Under the pieces are notes generated by a model, which was given only the letters and a program-made list of their open reading frames with translations, was not told where the DNA came from and did no database searches. This document shows positions 62,372 through 64,000 of a stretch of 64,000 bases of DNA, in pieces; positions within the stretch are counted from its first letter, which is position 1, and each line of letters begins with the position of its first letter. The DNA comes from JAJYKC01 sp035545735 (GTDB taxonomy: Bacteria > Acidobacteriota > Terriglobia > Bryobacterales > Bryobacteraceae). A program made the position numbers and the translations under genes. The DNA is taken from positions 1 to 64,000 of the forward strand of contig DASZXS010000013.1 of the NCBI GenBank assembly GCA_035545735.1, read 5' to 3'.

Positions 62372-63127
62372 TCAATTCCGCTCGATGACCGCTTTGGCGC
62401 GGAGATGGTCCAGCAGGCGGTCGAGCGCGCGCTTCCGCTTTTCCGACATCAGAAGTTCTTCGATCTGGGGGCGCACTTCTTCGAGCGCCGCCGGATGTTC
62501 CGGCGACCGCTCGTACACCTTGGCGAGATGGAAGCCGAAAGGGGTCTGAAAAATTCCGCTCACCGAATCCGGCGCCAGCGCGAAAACCACCCGGTCGAAT
62601 TCCTCCACCATTTGTCCGCGCGGAAACCAGCCGAGGCTTCCGCCGCTGCCGGGACAGTCCGAGGCGCGGTCGGCGAGTTCCTCGAAACTAACGCCATTTT
62701 TCAATTCGCTTTCAAGCGCCTGGATTTCGGCGAGGGCGGCGGACTCCTCCTTGCCGTCACCCGTGTTCTTGACAATATGCGCCGCGCGGACGCGCTCCGG
62801 AATGACGAGTTCGGCCCGATGCTTGCGGTAATACTCCGTGATCTCTTTCGGCTTCGGCGCGGCGATGCGCCCGGCATTCTTCTCCACCAGACGCTCAATG
62901 CGAACCTGCAGCTCGGCATCGGGAACCGGACCGGAAGCGCCGGCGAGCGCGGCCTGGCGGAGGAGTAGCCGGTCGATCGCGTTTTCGAGCGCCCACTCCT
63001 GGACTCGCGCCTCGATTTCGCGCGGAGGCGTGTGCCTCAACTCCGCCGCCAGATACGGGCGGATGACTGCGCTTTCAGCCTGAACCAGCGCGGGGTCCAA
63101 CTCTTCACCATTTACTTTGACCGGCAT
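62372..63127 (-). CDS. Parvulin-type peptidyl-prolyl isomerase
   Basis: 251 residues. A SurA/PpiC-like N-terminal helical region (about 1-110) is followed by a rotamase domain: RVRAAHIVKNTGDGKEESAA, ASDCPGSGGSLGWFPRGQMV, and VSGIFQTPFGFHLAKVYERS. There is no signal peptide or membrane segment, unlike SurA/PrsA, so it acts in the cytoplasm. It lies between the FGE (11-base gap) and the divergent sulfatase start (34 bases), which suggests it keeps the sulfatase chain accessible for modification (inference). Confidence 0.88.
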   Translation of the reverse strand: MPVKVNGEELDPALVQAESAVIRPYLAAELRHTPPREIEARVQEWALENAIDRLLLRQAALAGASGPVPDAELQVRIERLVEKNAGRIAAPKPKEITEYYRKHRAELVIPERVRAAHIVKNTGDGKEESAALAEIQALESELKNGVSFEELADRASDCPGSGGSLGWFPRGQMVEEFDRVVFALAPDSVSGIFQTPFGFHLAKVYERSPEHPAALEEVRPQIEELLMSEKRKRALDRLLDHLRAKAVIERN

Positions 63128-63161
63128 TGTTTAGATTGCGTATCGCCTTGCGTGGAATAAG

Positions 63162-64000
63162 ATGAGCGGTATGGCTTTTTACAATCGACGCGAAATGCTT
63201 GGCCTGCTAGGGGCGGCCGGCGTAAGCTTCGCCGCCGGCAAAACGCGGCCGAACATTCTTTACATCATGGCCGACGATCACGCGGCGCACGCCATTTCCG
63301 CGTACGGAAGCAAAATTAACCATACCCCGAACATCGACCGTATCGCCAACGGCGGCGTGCGATTGACCAACTGCTTTTGCACCAATTCTATTTGTACCCC
63401 AAGCCGCGCCGCGATTCTCACCGGGCAGTATAGCCACAAGAACGGAGTCTATACCCTCGACGATGCTCTCGACCCCAGCCGCGATACGGTAGCCAAGGAA
63501 CTTCAGAAAGCAGGCTACGAAACCGCCCTGGTGGGCAAGTGGCATCTTCATTCCAACCCGGCGGGCTTCGACTATTGGAACATTCTTCCCGGCCAGGGTG
63601 TCTATTACAATCCCGAATTCATTGAGGGCGGCGAAAAGAAAAAGCACCAAGGCTATGTGACCGACCTGATTGGCGATTTCAGCCTGGAGTGGCTCAAGAA
63701 ACGCGATACGGCGAAGCCGTTCTTTCTGATGTGCCACCACAAGGCGCCTCATCGCCCGTGGAACCCCGGGCCGAAGTACAAGGACCTGTTCGCCAACGAG
63801 ACCATCGCCGAGCCCGACAATCTCTTCGACCACTATGAAGGGCGGGCGCGCAGCGTGGCGGGGGTGACCATGAAAGTGGGCGAGGACATGAACGCCACCG
63901 ATGTCAAGCGGGAGCTCCCGAAAGACCTCCAGGGCGACGCGCTGCGGAAGTGGGCCTACCAGATCTACATCAAGGACTATCTCCGGTGTGTCCAGAGCGT
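63162..64000 (+). CDS. Formylglycine-dependent sulfatase, 5' part
   Basis: Open to the window end (279 codons and two bases). GGA lies a few bases before the ATG at 63162; an in-frame ATG at 63171 is the alternative. NRREMLGLLGAAGVSFAAG resembles a twin-arginine signal. RPNILYIMADDHAAHAISAY supplies metal ligands, and Cys78 in SICTPSRAAILTGQYSHKNG is the formylglycine site, a complete C-x-P-S-R. ETALVGKWHLH follows. The family is arylsulfatase A-like; the glycan substrate is unknown. It is divergent from the parvulin-FGE pair. Confidence 0.93.
   Translation, partial: MSGMAFYNRREMLGLLGAAGVSFAAGKTRPNILYIMADDHAAHAISAYGSKINHTPNIDRIANGGVRLTNCFCTNSICTPSRAAILTGQYSHKNGVYTLDDALDPSRDTVAKELQKAGYETALVGKWHLHSNPAGFDYWNILPGQGVYYNPEFIEGGEKKKHQGYVTDLIGDFSLEWLKKRDTAKPFFLMCHHKAPHRPWNPGPKYKDLFANETIAEPDNLFDHYEGRARSVAGVTMKVGEDMNATDVKRELPKDLQGDALRKWAYQIYIKDYLRCVQS

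Overview
The window looks like a high-GC Gram-negative chromosome, most likely an acidobacterium of the Solibacter/Bryobacter type (inference). The evidence is two very long Oar-like TonB-dependent receptors with an N-terminal carboxypeptidase-regulatory domain, a CRTAC1-type FG-GAP/UnbV protein, a DUF362 protein, a GH127 glycosidase, formylglycine-dependent sulfatase machinery, an MsbA/heptosyltransferase pair and a flagellar basal-body operon. Genes are tightly packed, with many 4-base start/stop overlaps. I saw no tRNA, rRNA, insertion sequence, prophage or CRISPR array, and no gene-free stretch longer than 300 bases.

Region 1 (1-18086). After the tail of a formylglycine-generating enzyme, everything lies on the minus strand. 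It forms two parallel modules, each an Oar-like receptor followed by a sulfatase-fold enzyme with a Trp-Thr-x-Pro-Ser active-site motif and then an alkaline-phosphatase-superfamily phosphodiesterase. Module A (17891 to 9477) also has a TPR protein, a small ribbon-helix-helix protein and a membrane protein. Module B (9439 to 168) is headed by a ROK regulator. None of these four enzymes has the Cys/Ser-x-Pro-x-Arg formylglycine signature.

Region 2 (18087-22208) holds a DUF362 protein, a metal-dependent amidohydrolase and a CRTAC1-like repeat protein. Region 3 (22278-30414, plus strand) is a ten-gene housekeeping run: Trm112-like, GT9, MsbA-like, YicC, gmk, rpoZ, coaBC, family-4 uracil-DNA glycosylase, tmk and a sirtuin. 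Region 4 (30403-33564) has DUF2007, YtxH, P5C dehydrogenase and galE. Region 5 (43364 down to 33561, minus strand) is another long run: DUF721, gatC, gatA, Mn-type sodA, potABCD, mmsA and asnB. Region 6 (43395-50751, plus strand) has maf, GH127, an orphan Cas6-like RAMP protein, DUF177-rpmF-plsX and dsbD.

Region 7 (57029 down to 50748, minus strand) is flgBC-fliEFGHIJ. It is preceded by a consensus-perfect sigma-54 promoter that would start transcription about 2 bases before the flgB ATG, and by a perfect 16-bp dyad about 97 bp upstream. Region 8 (57106-64000) has an M1 aminopeptidase, a Gly/Tyr-rich secreted protein whose Shine-Dalgarno lies in a hairpin, DUF302, a small membrane protein, and a formylglycine module. 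That module is an FGE with both catalytic cysteines, a signal-less parvulin, and a divergent Cys-type sulfatase cut by the window end. The FGE carries a sulfatase-like CVPSR motif near its own N-terminus.
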